DNA from: UJ101 sp047975265
GTDB lineage: Bacteria > Bacteroidota > Bacteroidia > Flavobacteriales > UJ101
Assembly: GCA_047975265.1 (NCBI GenBank)
Contig: JBKEDE010000040.1
Coordinates: forward strand, 1-47,375
Reading direction: 5' to 3'
DNA length: 47,375 bases
The notes beneath the pieces were generated by a model that saw only the letters and a program-made list of their open reading frames with translations, did no database searches and was not told the DNA's origin. Position numbers and translations under genes: made by a program. Below are positions 25,053-35,100 of this stretch, one piece after another (the first letter of the stretch is position 1; each line of letters begins with the position of its first letter).

Positions 25053-25961
25053 CTAATCTATACAATAAATAATTTTATCGTTTACTTGTGTTTTAAAGAC
25101 AGTATGGTTTCCCATAAAAATTTCTTGTTTTACTTGATAATCTTTTTTCAAATCTTTTAAAGAAATTTGATGAGCATAAACTATGATAGAATCCTTAATC
25201 TCTTTCCCTAAGATAGTTTGAGCCTCTTCGGTATTAAATTCAGTGGCATACCCAAATAATTGTGCCACATACAAATTTATTGGATTTTTATAAACCTCTT
25301 TCGGTGTACCTAATTGAATTGTTTTTCCATTTTTAATAACCAAAAGTTTATCGGCAAAGCCTAATACGTCTTGCAAATCATGTGTTGAAAAAACAATTCC
25401 TATTCGTAATTTTTTAAATAATTCAAATAATTGATTGCGTAATTTGTATTTTAAAATTGTATCAATATTAGCAAAAGGCTCATCTAACAACAATAAATGA
25501 GGTGTCTTAGCAACAGCTCTGGCTAAAGCAATGCGTTGTTTTTGCCCACCACTTAGTTGTTTTGGAATTAGATCTTTCAACTCCAACAATTCCACACTCT
25601 TTAAGATAGCCTTGATTCTTCTCTTTTTAAAATCTTGATCAATATTGGAAATATGCGTTCCTACATTATCATAAACCGTAGCGTAAGTAATTAATTCAAG
25701 ATTTTGAGCTAAATATTTTATATCACGATGCCCGGGTATCAAGTTAAATTGGGGTCCTAAAATAGCTTCTTCTTGGAAATATATTGAACCTTCATCAGCG
25801 TCTAACATACCGTATAACAGTTTTAGAAGCGTTGACTTCCCTCCTCCACTTTCTCCTACAACAGCCAATATTTCTCCTTTTTCAATCGAAAAAGTGATAT
25901 TATCTACTGCTTTTACTTCTTGATTTGGGTATTGATAGGATAAATTTTGAACTGATAACAT
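25053..25961 (-). CDS. ABC transporter ATP-binding protein, no permease nearby
   Basis: 302 residues. Complete ATPase motifs: Walker A GESGGGKST, signature LSGGQKQR, Walker B LLLLDEPFA, and H-loop STHD. After about residue 225 comes a C-terminal extension (IVYAHQISLKDLKKDYQVKQE) that resembles the TOBE-like regulatory domain of importers in the PotA/FbpC group. No membrane or substrate-binding component lies beside it, so the substrate and even the direction of transport are unknown. Divergent from the YceI gene. Confidence 0.85.
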   Translation of the reverse strand: MLSVQNLSYQYPNQEVKAVDNITFSIEKGEILAVVGESGGGKSTLLKLLYGMLDADEGSIYFQEEAILGPQFNLIPGHRDIKYLAQNLELITYATVYDNVGTHISNIDQDFKKRRIKAILKSVELLELKDLIPKQLSGGQKQRIALARAVAKTPHLLLLDEPFANIDTILKYKLRNQLFELFKKLRIGIVFSTHDLQDVLGFADKLLVIKNGKTIQLGTPKEVYKNPINLYVAQLFGYATEFNTEEAQTILGKEIKDSIIVYAHQISLKDLKKDYQVKQEIFMGNHTVFKTQVNDKIIYCID

Positions 25962-26017
25962 AAATTGCTGAAAATATTATTTTTTTATTTGTAACCGTTA
26001 AAAATAAATCTTTTTTT

Positions 26018-26025
26018 TATATTTG
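26018..26025 (+). promoter_or_regulatory. -7 element of the YceI gene
   Basis: TATATTTG matches TAnnTTTG exactly, 30 bp before the ATG at 26056. The upstream GTTA at about 25997-26000 is only a partial -33 element. Confidence 0.45.
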
Positions 26026-26055
26026 CTATTCAATATTAAGGATAATTATTTTTAA

Positions 26056-26730
26056 ATGAAAAAAACATTTTTAGCAGGTGTAATGCTAAGTATAGTATTC
26101 TCTGCGTGTAAATCAGAAAAAAAAGTAGAAGCCCAAGAGGCTCAAGAAGTTACTCAAGAAGTTACCGCAACAGCTGTAGATTACAATGCTGATACTGAAG
26201 CTACCGTAATTGCATGGAAAGGAGCTCATTTAGGAGGAATAGCTCCTCATAATGGAACTGTTAAAATTAAAGAAGGAAATATAACTGTTGAAAATGATAA
26301 AATTGTAGGAGGAAAATTTATCATTGACTTTACTACAATTACAAACGAAGATTTGGCAGATGATTCCGGAAAACAAGCAAAATTAATGGGGCATATTAAA
26401 AGTGCTGAGATTTTAAATGTTGAAAAATTTCCTGAAGCGGCATTTGAAATAACTTCTGTTGAAACCGGAGAAGGTGATTTTAATTCAAAAGTTATAGGTA
26501 ATTTAACCTTTTTAGGTGTAACAAAATCCATCACTTTTCTAGCAAATATTTCAATTGCAGATGGTAAAATTGACTTAAATTCAGACCGGTTTATAATTGA
26601 CCGTACACAATGGGGATTGGCTTATGGTTCCGCCTCTGATGAGGAGCTTGCCAAAATGGATGAAAGTGCTAAATCAAAATTAATTTCAAATGATGTTGAA
26701 TTTCAAGTAAACGTTATTGCTAAGAAATAA
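26056..26730 (+). CDS. YceI-family lipoprotein
   Basis: 224 residues. A lipobox (FSAC, Cys at about residue 19) is followed by a Glu/Gln-rich linker and a YceI lipocalin-like domain (from about residue 45: TVIAWKGAHLGGIAPHNGTV). YceI proteins bind long isoprenoids or similar amphiphiles in the periplasm; the family's physiological role remains unclear. Monocistronic, with its own promoter and terminator. Confidence 0.88.
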   Translation: MKKTFLAGVMLSIVFSACKSEKKVEAQEAQEVTQEVTATAVDYNADTEATVIAWKGAHLGGIAPHNGTVKIKEGNITVENDKIVGGKFIIDFTTITNEDLADDSGKQAKLMGHIKSAEILNVEKFPEAAFEITSVETGEGDFNSKVIGNLTFLGVTKSITFLANISIADGKIDLNSDRFIIDRTQWGLAYGSASDEELAKMDESAKSKLISNDVEFQVNVIAKK

Positions 26731-26755
26731 ATTTTTTCATATTCTATTTATTATT

Positions 26756-26789
26756 AATAACCTGCTCATAAATCAAGCAGGTTATTTTT
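26756..26789 (+). terminator. Intrinsic terminator of the YceI gene
   Basis: AATAACCTGCT (26756-26766) pairs perfectly with AGCAGGTTATT (26776-26786), followed by a T run to 26789. It isolates the arginine operon promoter from upstream transcription. Confidence 0.85.
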
Positions 26790-26891
26790 ATAAAATTCCA
26801 TGAAATATGATTGTAAAAAAGATTATTTAATAATAAAAAATAGAGTAAACTAAAAATTTCATAAAAACGATTCAAATTTCTCATTCATAAA

Positions 26892-26920
26892 TTGCTAATA
26901 AAATATAATTCTTATCTTTG
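26892..26920 (+). promoter_or_regulatory. Arginine operon promoter
   Basis: TTG at 26892-26894, an 18-nt spacer and TATCTTTG at 26913-26920 match the Bacteroidota TTG/TAnnTTTG consensus fully. The start should lie a few bases downstream, almost at the ATG of the leader ORF (26928). Confidence 0.75.
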
Positions 26921-26927
26921 CTTCCAA

Positions 26928-27002
26928 ATGGATAAAACAATAAAGTATCTCAGTTTATTAACGCCACGTTTCTTCCGACGCCCCTTAGGGGTGTGTGATT
27001 AA
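26928..27002 (+). CDS. Arginine operon leader peptide
   Basis: A 24-codon ORF (MDKTIKYLSLL, then TPRFFRRPLGVCD) begins 8 bp after the -7 element and ends 98 bp before the first enzyme gene. It has three Arg codons within five (CGT 26967, CGA 26976, CGC 26979), a high density in an AT-rich genome. The C-terminal half overlaps a hairpin (26978-26994). Position, length and codon content fit a leader peptide for ribosome-mediated attenuation, where stalling at Arg codons reports scarcity of charged tRNA-Arg. Translation has not been shown. Confidence 0.7.
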   Translation: MDKTIKYLSLLTPRFFRRPLGVCD

Positions 27003-27045
27003 TATATGCTTTATCGAGCATATAAAGCTTCTTGTGGCTCGATAA
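26978..27045 (+). promoter_or_regulatory. Candidate attenuator hairpins of the arginine operon
   Basis: Hairpin A: 26978-26984 with 26988-26994 (seven pairs, one G-U, TTA loop), overlapping the last two Arg codons. Hairpin B: TATATGCT (27003-27010) with AGCATATA (27017-27024), eight perfect pairs. Hairpin C: TTATCGAGC (27011-27019) with GCTCGATAA (27037-27045), nine perfect pairs. B and C share 27017-27019, and the B loop is C's 5' arm, so they exclude each other. A ribosome at the leader stop would cover B's 5' arm and favour C. No U-tract follows either. Confidence 0.6.
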
Positions 27046-27100
27046 TTTACAAACCGTATCAATTAAATTTTATTTTAACCAATTTTACTCAATTATTTAT

Positions 27101-27667
27101 ATGATAGTTGTTCGAATCGCTACGGAAGCAGACCAAAAGTTTGCCGAAGATATTTGCAAAGAAATGGAAGAATCTGCAAAAAAAAGAGGAACTGGAATTG
27201 CAAAAAGAGCTCCCGAATACTTGGTTCAAAAAATGATCCATCAAAATGCAGTCATTGCTTTGGTTGATAATAAAGTTGCTGGCTTTAGTTATATTGAAAT
27301 TTATGATGATGGTGAATTTATCACCAATTCAGGATTAATTGTTTTTCCCGAATTTAGAAATATGGGATTAGCAAAAAAAATCAAGAAAGAGATATTTAAA
27401 CTATCCCGAACCAAATTTAAAGGAGCAAAAATTGTGAGTATCACCACAAGTTCAGCTGTTTTAAAACTGAATACAGAACTGGGTTTCAGACCTGTTACTT
27501 TTGAAGATTTACCCGTTTCCGAATCTTTCTGGAAAGGATGTCAAAGCTGTGTTAATTACGATGTATTATCTCGAAATAACAAAAAAATGTGTCTGTGCAC
27601 CGGACTTTTATACGATAAGGAAAAAAAGAGTTTCATTAAAATATTAGATAAATGGCGAAAAAAATAG
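27101..27667 (+). CDS. GNAT protein, candidate N-acylglutamate synthase
   Basis: 188 residues from the ATG at 27101; the upstream 23 in-frame codons are poorly coding. It is a GNAT fold with an acetyl-CoA loop around FRNMGLAKKI. The C-terminal part carries a Cys cluster, GCQSCVNYD and MCLCTGLLY, that suggests a bound metal or structural zinc. As the first gene of an arginine operon that lacks argA and argJ, it probably forms N-acetyl- or N-succinylglutamate. It overlaps argG by 16 bp. Confidence 0.7.
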   Translation: MIVVRIATEADQKFAEDICKEMEESAKKRGTGIAKRAPEYLVQKMIHQNAVIALVDNKVAGFSYIEIYDDGEFITNSGLIVFPEFRNMGLAKKIKKEIFKLSRTKFKGAKIVSITTSSAVLKLNTELGFRPVTFEDLPVSESFWKGCQSCVNYDVLSRNNKKMCLCTGLLYDKEKKSFIKILDKWRKK

Positions 27668-28836
27668 TTTTAGCTTACAGTGGAGGACTTGACACCTCTT
27701 ATTGTTTGGTACAATACGCTCAAGACAAAAAAATGGAAGTTCATACTGTAATTGTCGATACAGGAGGATTTTCCGAACAAGAACTTCAAAATATTGAAAA
27801 AAGAGCCTACGAATTAGGCACTTCCAACCATATTACTTTGGATGTAAAAGAAAAATATTACAAAGATTGTATTCGTTACATGATTTACGGAAATGTATTA
27901 AAAAACAATACCTATCCTCTTTCGGTAAGTGCTGAACGCATGTTCCAATCTTTAGCCATTGCCGAATATGCTAAAAAAATTAATGCAGAATATATTCTTC
28001 ACGGAAGTACCGGTGCAGGAAACGATCAAATACGTTTTGATGTTGCTTTTGCCGTTATTGCTCCTCAGGCTGAAATTATAACACCTATCCGCGATGAAAA
28101 GCTATCCCGCCAACAAGAAATCGATTATCTAGTTAGCAAAGGAGTCGATATGAGCTGGGAAAAAGCCAAATACTCTATCAATAAAGGAATTTGGGGAACG
28201 AGTATTGGAGGTGTGGAAACACTCACTTCGGATAATAGTCTTCCTGAAAGTGCTTTTCCCACCCAACTGACCAAAAAAGATTCTCAAATTATTGAAATCG
28301 GTTTTAATGAAGGTGAACCTATTACTTTAAATGATAAAAAAATGAATCCGGTTCAACTGATTCAACAACTAAATCAATTAGCCGGAGAATATGCTATTGG
28401 GCGAGATATCCATGTAGGCGATACTATTTTGGGAATTAAAGGAAGAGTTGGTTTTGAGGCTCCTGCTCCTTATGTTTTGATTAAGGCTCATCATTTATTG
28501 GAAAAGCATACTTTGTCAAGATGGCAGTTACTGCATAAAGACCAGATTGCCAATTGGTATGGAACACTTCTACACGAAGCTCAATATTTAGACCCGATTA
28601 TGCGTGATTTTGAGGCATTTTTAACATCTTCACAACAGCATGTAACAGGAAAAGTTAAAGTTAAACTACATCCGTATCGTTTTGAATTAATTGGAATTGA
28701 ATCTGAATACGATATGATGCAATCAAAAGTAGCTACTTACGGAGAAGAAAATGAGGCTTGGGATTCAAGAGATGCTCGTGGTTTTATTAAAATCTTTGGA
28801 AACCAATTAAAAATCCATCACAATTTAAAAAAATAA
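27652..28836 (+). CDS. argG: Argininosuccinate synthase
   Basis: 394 residues. ATP-binding P-loop at the N-terminus (AYSGGLDTSYCLVQY), with STGAGNDQIRFD and the KYSINKGIWG segments typical of the family. It joins citrulline and aspartate, using ATP, to make argininosuccinate. Although a late enzyme of the pathway, it is encoded near the operon start and overlaps the GNAT gene by 16 bp, which suggests translational coupling. Confidence 0.96.
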   Translation: MAKKIVLAYSGGLDTSYCLVQYAQDKKMEVHTVIVDTGGFSEQELQNIEKRAYELGTSNHITLDVKEKYYKDCIRYMIYGNVLKNNTYPLSVSAERMFQSLAIAEYAKKINAEYILHGSTGAGNDQIRFDVAFAVIAPQAEIITPIRDEKLSRQQEIDYLVSKGVDMSWEKAKYSINKGIWGTSIGGVETLTSDNSLPESAFPTQLTKKDSQIIEIGFNEGEPITLNDKKMNPVQLIQQLNQLAGEYAIGRDIHVGDTILGIKGRVGFEAPAPYVLIKAHHLLEKHTLSRWQLLHKDQIANWYGTLLHEAQYLDPIMRDFEAFLTSSQQHVTGKVKVKLHPYRFELIGIESEYDMMQSKVATYGEENEAWDSRDARGFIKIFGNQLKIHHNLKK

Positions 28837-28837
28837 T

Positions 28838-29818
28838 ATGATTAAAGCAGGAATTATAGGAGGTGCAGGTTATACAGCAGGAGAGTTGATTCGAATTTTA
28901 ATAAATCATCCTAAGGTTGAAATCGATTTTATATACAGTACCAGCAATGCCAAAAATCCCATTAACCAAATCCACACAGACTTAGTGGGAGAAACTCTTT
29001 TACACTTTACTGACGATATCAATCCTTCTGTTGATGTTGTTTTTTTATGTCTCGGACATGGTCATTCCGAAGCTATTCTAAAAGAACATCCTTTTGATAC
29101 GAACACAAAAGTCATCGATTTAAGCAATGAATTTCGCTTAAAACCTAATACACATTTTGAAAATCGTGATTTTGTTTACGGATTACCTGAGTTACAAAAA
29201 GAAATAATTCAAAAGGCAGAAAACATAGCCAATCCGGGTTGTTTTGCTACCACAATTCAATTAGCTTTATTACCACTTGCAAAATATCAGCATTTAGAAA
29301 AAGATGATTTACATATTCATGCTATTACCGGTTCTACCGGAGCCGGGCAAAGTTTGAGTACAACTACTCATTTTAGTTGGCGAAACAATAATATTTCTTC
29401 GTATAAAGTGTTTACCCATCAGCATTTAGGAGAAATTAACCAAACGTTAAATCAATTGCAACCGGATTATCAAGGTGATGTTAATTTTATTCCTTTACGA
29501 GGAGATTTTACAAGAGGAATTTTTGCTACGGTTTATACCAAGACGTCTGTTAGTTTAAAAGAAGCCAAGAAAGAATATGAAAACTTTTATCAAAACGATC
29601 CTTTTACTACAATTTCAAATGAACCGATTCATTTAAAACAAGTTGTAGGAAGTAACAAATGCCTCTTACATATTGATAAACACAATGATAAACTGATAAT
29701 TACTTCAGTTACCGATAATTTAATAAAAGGAGCTTCAGGACAAGCGGTTCAAAACATGAATCTGATGTTTGGTTTTGAAGAAACTTTAGGATTAAAATTA
29801 AAAGCCCTGTTTTTTTAA
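28838..29818 (+). CDS. argC: N-acyl-gamma-glutamyl-phosphate reductase
   Basis: 326 residues. N-terminal NADPH-binding GGAGYTAGELIRIL, catalytic Cys in NPGCFATTIQLALLPL, and the conserved HQHLGEI histidine. It reduces N-acylglutamyl phosphate to the semialdehyde. It starts 2 bp after the argG stop. Whether the acyl group is acetyl or succinyl cannot be told from this protein. Confidence 0.95.
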   Translation: MIKAGIIGGAGYTAGELIRILINHPKVEIDFIYSTSNAKNPINQIHTDLVGETLLHFTDDINPSVDVVFLCLGHGHSEAILKEHPFDTNTKVIDLSNEFRLKPNTHFENRDFVYGLPELQKEIIQKAENIANPGCFATTIQLALLPLAKYQHLEKDDLHIHAITGSTGAGQSLSTTTHFSWRNNNISSYKVFTHQHLGEINQTLNQLQPDYQGDVNFIPLRGDFTRGIFATVYTKTSVSLKEAKKEYENFYQNDPFTTISNEPIHLKQVVGSNKCLLHIDKHNDKLIITSVTDNLIKGASGQAVQNMNLMFGFEETLGLKLKALFF

Positions 29819-29853
29819 ATAAATTAGTATCTTAACCGTTCAATCTATTAAAA

Positions 29854-30990
29854 ATGAATTTATTCAATGTTTATCCTCTCATGCCTATAGAACCTGTTAA
29901 AGGACAAGGCTGTTACATATACGATCAAAAAGGAACTCAATACCTTGATTTTTACGGAGGTCATGCCGTTATTTCCATCGGGCATGCTCATCCGCATTAT
30001 GTTAAGATGATTTCGGAACAGGTGGGAAAACTTGGCTTTTACTCTAATGCTGTAATTAACTCGTTACAACAAAAATTAGCTGATAAATTGGGTGAGATTT
30101 CCCATTGCAACGAATATCAGCTTTTTTTATGCAATTCAGGAGCTGAAGCCAATGAAAATGCTTTAAAACTGGCTTCATTCCATACAGGACGAAAAAAAAT
30201 ACTCGCAATAAAACGCGGTTTTCACGGGAGAACCAGTGGTGCTGTTGCCGTTACCGATAATCCTAAAATTGTTGCTCCTTATAACGAAAATCATCAAGTT
30301 ACATGGATTAATCTCAATGATACAGAAGCCATGCAAAAAGAATTAAGCACTAAAGAATATGCCGCGATTATTATTGAAGGTATTCAAGGAATTGCCGGTA
30401 TTTATGAGGCTTCAGATGATTTTCTTCAAGCTGTTGAAAAAACTTGCAAGAAAACGGATACACTTTATATTTCTGATTCCATTCAATGTGGCTATGCCCG
30501 AAGTGGTGATTTTTTTTCTCATCAAAAAAGCGGTGTAAAACCGGATATTATTTCTATGGCAAAAGGTATGGGAAATGGTTTTCCAGTTGGAGGAATTTTG
30601 ATCCATCCTAAAATTAAAGCACAGTTTGGAATGTTGGGAACCACTTTTGGAGGAAATCATTTAGCTTGTGCTGCTGCCATCGCTGTTTTGGATATTATAA
30701 AAGAAGAAAATATTATAGAAAATGTACAAATTATAGGTTCTTATTTGAAAACAGAATTAGAAAAAATAAAAGGAATTAAAGAAATCAGAGGACGAGGACT
30801 GATGCTTGCTGTAGAATTGGAAAAATCCATTAAAGAATTACGCAATACCTTGGTAACCCAATCTAACATTTTTACAGGTTCTGCCGGAAATCCGAATGTT
30901 TTGAGACTCCTTCCTCCTCTAAATATCAAAAAAGAGCATGCAGATTTATTCTTAAAACATTTTGTACAACATATAGAAGATTATATTTAA
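29854..30990 (+). CDS. argD: N-acylornithine aminotransferase (class III, PLP)
   Basis: 378 residues. PLP-phosphate loop NSGAEANENALKLA, the PLP-binding Asp in ISDSIQCGYARSG (where DExQ is the common form, so Glu is replaced by Ser), and Lys in MAKGMGNGFPVGG. It transfers an amino group from glutamate to N-acylglutamate semialdehyde to give N-acylornithine. Located in the arginine operon, 35 bp after argC. Confidence 0.93.
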   Translation: MNLFNVYPLMPIEPVKGQGCYIYDQKGTQYLDFYGGHAVISIGHAHPHYVKMISEQVGKLGFYSNAVINSLQQKLADKLGEISHCNEYQLFLCNSGAEANENALKLASFHTGRKKILAIKRGFHGRTSGAVAVTDNPKIVAPYNENHQVTWINLNDTEAMQKELSTKEYAAIIIEGIQGIAGIYEASDDFLQAVEKTCKKTDTLYISDSIQCGYARSGDFFSHQKSGVKPDIISMAKGMGNGFPVGGILIHPKIKAQFGMLGTTFGGNHLACAAAIAVLDIIKEENIIENVQIIGSYLKTELEKIKGIKEIRGRGLMLAVELEKSIKELRNTLVTQSNIFTGSAGNPNVLRLLPPLNIKKEHADLFLKHFVQHIEDYI

Positions 30991-30993
30991 ATT

Positions 30994-32073
30994 ATGCCAT
31001 TTAACACTACAGCCAAAATTATTTTAGAAGACGGTACTGAATTAACAGGAAAATCGTTTGGGGCTAAAGTTCCCAAAGCAGGAGAAGTTGTTTTTAATAC
31101 TGCCATGACCGGATATCCTGAAAGTTTAACCGATCCTTCTTATAAAGGACAAATCTTAACCTTGACTTATCCCTTGGTAGGAAATTACGGTGTTCCAAAA
31201 GAAGAAAAACATCATGACGGATTAGAAAAATTTTTTGAATCTGAAAAAATTCATATTTCCGGACTTATCATTTCTGACTACTCCATTGAACACAACCATT
31301 GGAATGCTCAAAAAAGTTTATCAGATTGGTTAAAAGAATCTCAAATACCGGCAGTTTACGGAGTAGATACACGAGCCTTAACCCAAAAATTGCGCGAAAA
31401 AGGAACTATGTTGGGAAAAATTATATTTAATCAAGACATCGAGTATTATGATCCTAATCAAATTAACCTAGTTGCTGAAGTCAGTTGTAAAGAAAAAATA
31501 ATTTACGGAAACGGCAAATACCGAATTGTTTTAATTGATTGCGGTGTGAAAAACAACATCATTCGTTGCTTATTAGATTATGACACTACCGTTATTCGTG
31601 TACCTTGGGATTATGATTTTACACAAGAAAAATATGATGGTATTTTCATTTCAAACGGTCCCGGAAACCCTGAAATGTGTCATACGACCATTCAAAACCT
31701 AAAAAAAGTTTTAAAAGAAAACAAACCTATTTTTGGTATCTGTCTGGGAAACCAACTTTTGGGATTAGCTTCCGGAGCAACTACTTTTAAGTTAAAATAC
31801 GGACATAGAAGTCATAACCAACCTGTTCGAATGAACAATACCAATACGTGCTTTATAACCTCTCAAAATCACGGTTTTGCATTGGATTTAGAAAGTTTGT
31901 CTGACGATTGGGAACCTTTATTCATCAATTTAAATGATGGAACATGTGAGGGAATCAGACATAAAACCAAACCGTTTTATACCACCCAGTTTCATCCGGA
32001 AGCCTCAGGAGGTCCGGAAGACACCCAATTTTTCTTTAAATGGTTTATTGAAAAAGTAAAAGAAACGTATTAA
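30994..32073 (+). CDS. carA: Carbamoyl-phosphate synthase small subunit
   Basis: 359 residues. The N-terminal CPSase domain includes GEVVFNTAMTGYPESLTDPS, and the C-terminal class I glutaminase has its Cys in FGICLGNQLLGLA and the His/Glu in FHPEASGGPEDT. It releases ammonia from glutamine for CarB. It begins 3 bp after argD. Confidence 0.96.
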   Translation: MPFNTTAKIILEDGTELTGKSFGAKVPKAGEVVFNTAMTGYPESLTDPSYKGQILTLTYPLVGNYGVPKEEKHHDGLEKFFESEKIHISGLIISDYSIEHNHWNAQKSLSDWLKESQIPAVYGVDTRALTQKLREKGTMLGKIIFNQDIEYYDPNQINLVAEVSCKEKIIYGNGKYRIVLIDCGVKNNIIRCLLDYDTTVIRVPWDYDFTQEKYDGIFISNGPGNPEMCHTTIQNLKKVLKENKPIFGICLGNQLLGLASGATTFKLKYGHRSHNQPVRMNNTNTCFITSQNHGFALDLESLSDDWEPLFINLNDGTCEGIRHKTKPFYTTQFHPEASGGPEDTQFFFKWFIEKVKETY

Positions 32074-32100
32074 TTGATCGTAAATACAGAATATTAGAAT

Positions 32101-35100
32101 ATGAAACAGCATATCAAAAAAGTACTTGTTATCGGTTCGGGGGCTTTAAAAATTGGAGAAGCGGGTGAATTTGATTATTCGGGAGCTCAAGCTTTAAAAG
32201 CCTTAAGAGAAGAAGGAATCCAAACTGTTCTAATCAATCCTAACATTGCTACCGTACAAACATCCGAAGAAATTGCCAATCAAATTTATTTTTTACCGAT
32301 TACGCCTTATTTTGTAGAAGAAGTCATCAAAAAAGAAAAACCCGATGGTGTATTATTGGCTTTTGGAGGTCAGACAGCTTTAAATTGTGGTGTTGAGTTA
32401 TACCAAAATAACATCTTTCAAAAATACAATGTTGAAATTTTAGGAACTCCTGTTCAAGCTATCATTGATTCAGAAGATCGAGACGTATTTAAAGCCAAAA
32501 TGGATGAAATTGATGTTGACTTAGCCATTAGTGATGCTGCAGAATCTTTAGAAGAAGCGTATGAAGTCGTAGATCGAATCGGGTTTCCGGTTATTGTTCG
32601 TGCCGCCTTTACTTTAGGAGGATTAGGAAGTGGATTTGCTAACAATAAAGAAGAACTTAAGGATTTGGTTAATAAAGCCTTATCTTATTCACCTCAAGTA
32701 TTAATAGAAGAATCATTAAAAGGGTGGAAAGAAGTGGAATACGAAGTAGTTCGTGATGATTATAATAATTGTATTACGGTTTGTAATATGGAAAACTTTG
32801 ATCCGATTGGAATTCATACCGGCGAAAGTATTGTCGTTGCTCCTTCTCAAACCTTAACCAATTCCGAATATCATAAATTACGTGAAATTTCAATTAAAAT
32901 TGCACGTCATGTAGGGATTATTGGTGAGTGTAATGTTCAATTTTCTTTAGATCCAAATTCCGAACGTTACCGTGTTATTGAAATTAATGCCCGACTATCT
33001 CGTTCCAGTGCTTTGGCTTCCAAAGCAACAGGCTATCCTTTAGCTTTTGTGGCTGCCAAGCTTGCTTTGGGTTACGGTTTGTTTGAATTAAAAAACTCGG
33101 TAACAAAAACAACGCCTGCTTATTTTGAACCTGCTTTAGACTATATTGTATGCAAACTTCCTCGTTGGGATTTGAATAAATTTTACGGTGTTTCTAAAAA
33201 AATAGGATCCAGTATGAAATCAGTTGGTGAAGTAATGGCAATCGGAGGTTCTTTTGAAGAAGTGATTCAAAAAGGATTACGTATGTTGGATAATGGTTTG
33301 GACGGTTTCATTAATCCTTATCGGACTTTTAAATACGATAATTTAAAACAGGCTTTAACTGAGCCTACAGATTCTAGAATTTTGGCTATTGCTACTGCTT
33401 TTGAACAAGGTTTTGATCGTAAAACCATTCATGACTTAACAAAAATTGATCTATGGTTTTTGCATAAATTAGAACGTATTTTTTCTATTAAAAATCAATT
33501 AATCAAACAAAAAGAGTCTCTTTCTAAAGAATTATTATATGAAGCTAAAAAAGCAGGTTTTTCAGATAAACAAATTGGGGGGCTTATTTTTGAAGAAAAT
33601 GCTCATCAGGATCTATTAAAAGTACGCTCTATAAGAAACCAACATAATATTATTCCTTATGTACGCCAAATCGATACATTGGCAGCTGAATTTCCGGCTA
33701 AAACCAATTATCTATATTTAACGTATCATGCTCAAAAACACGATATTGAATATGAAAACGATGGAAAATCTGTTATTACATTAGGCTCAGGTGTTTATCG
33801 TATCGGAAGCTCGGTAGAGTTTGACTGGTGTGGTGTAAATGCTTTACAAACCATTAATAAAGAAGGATTTCGCTCTGTAATGATTAATTATAATCCTGAA
33901 ACGGTCAGCACGGATTATGATATATGCGACCGTTTATATTTTGATGAACTCACTTTTGAACGCGTATTGGATATTATTGAATTAGAAACGCCAAAAGGTG
34001 TTATCATATCTATGGGAGGTCAGATTCCAAATAACTTAGCTATGAAACTATATCATGAAAAAGTAACTATATTAGGAACAACGCCTAATGATATCGACAA
34101 TGCTGAAAACCGACATAAATTTTCTTCTATTTTAGATGAACTGAGTATTGATCAGCCTCGTTGGAAAGAACTTTCTTCTTTTGATGCTGTTTACTCTTTT
34201 GCTGATGAAGTAGGATTTCCTTTACTTATACGCCCTTCTTATGTTTTATCAGGAGCGGCGATGAATGTTGTCTCCAACAAAGAAGAATTAGAGCAATTTT
34301 TAGCTTTAGCCACTGATGTTTCTCCTGATCATCCTGTAGTAGTTTCGGAATTTATTGAGGGTGCAAAAGAAATTGAGATGGATGCGGTTGCAAAAAACGG
34401 TAAAATTATTGATTATGCTATTTCAGAACATGTAGAATTTGCCGGAGTACATTCCGGTGATGCTACAATTATGTTTCCTCCCCAGAATGTTTATGTTTCT
34501 ACTTTACGAAAAATCCGTGTTATTTCAGCAAAAATAGCAAAGCGGTTTAGTATCTCAGGACCTTTCAACATACAATTTTTAGCTAAGGAAAACGATATTA
34601 AAGTCATCGAATTAAATTTAAGAGCTTCCCGAAGTTTTCCTTTTGTTTCTAAAGTAGCCAAAACTAATCTGATTGACACTGCTACACAGATTCTGTTAGG
34701 GAAAGATATTTCAAAAAAAGAAACCAATTTTTGGAATTTGGATTATGTAGGGGTTAAAGCTTCTCAGTTTTCTTTTCATCGTTTGCAAGGTGCAGATCCT
34801 GTATTGGGCGTCGATATGTCTTCTACCGGTGAGGTAGGTTGCATTGGAAAAACAGAATCGGAAGCTATTTTAAAATCCATGTTATCCGTAGGGCAAAGAA
34901 TTCCTAAGAAAAATATTTTAATTTCCAGTGGTCCCGTAAAATCAAAAGTAGATTTGTTAGAAAGCATTAAAAAGCTTGAAACCAATGGATATACAATCTA
35001 TGCTACCAAAGGAACCCATCAATTCTTAATTGAAAACGGTGTAAATTCCCGTTATTTGTATTGGCATGACGAAGACAGAGAAGATAATGTTTTACGTTAT

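Noticed and set aside
24997..25056. Plus-strand 19-codon ORF beginning MPILTRIIL
   Set aside because: No promoter, opposite strand to neighbours, overlaps a palindrome and the end of the ABC gene.
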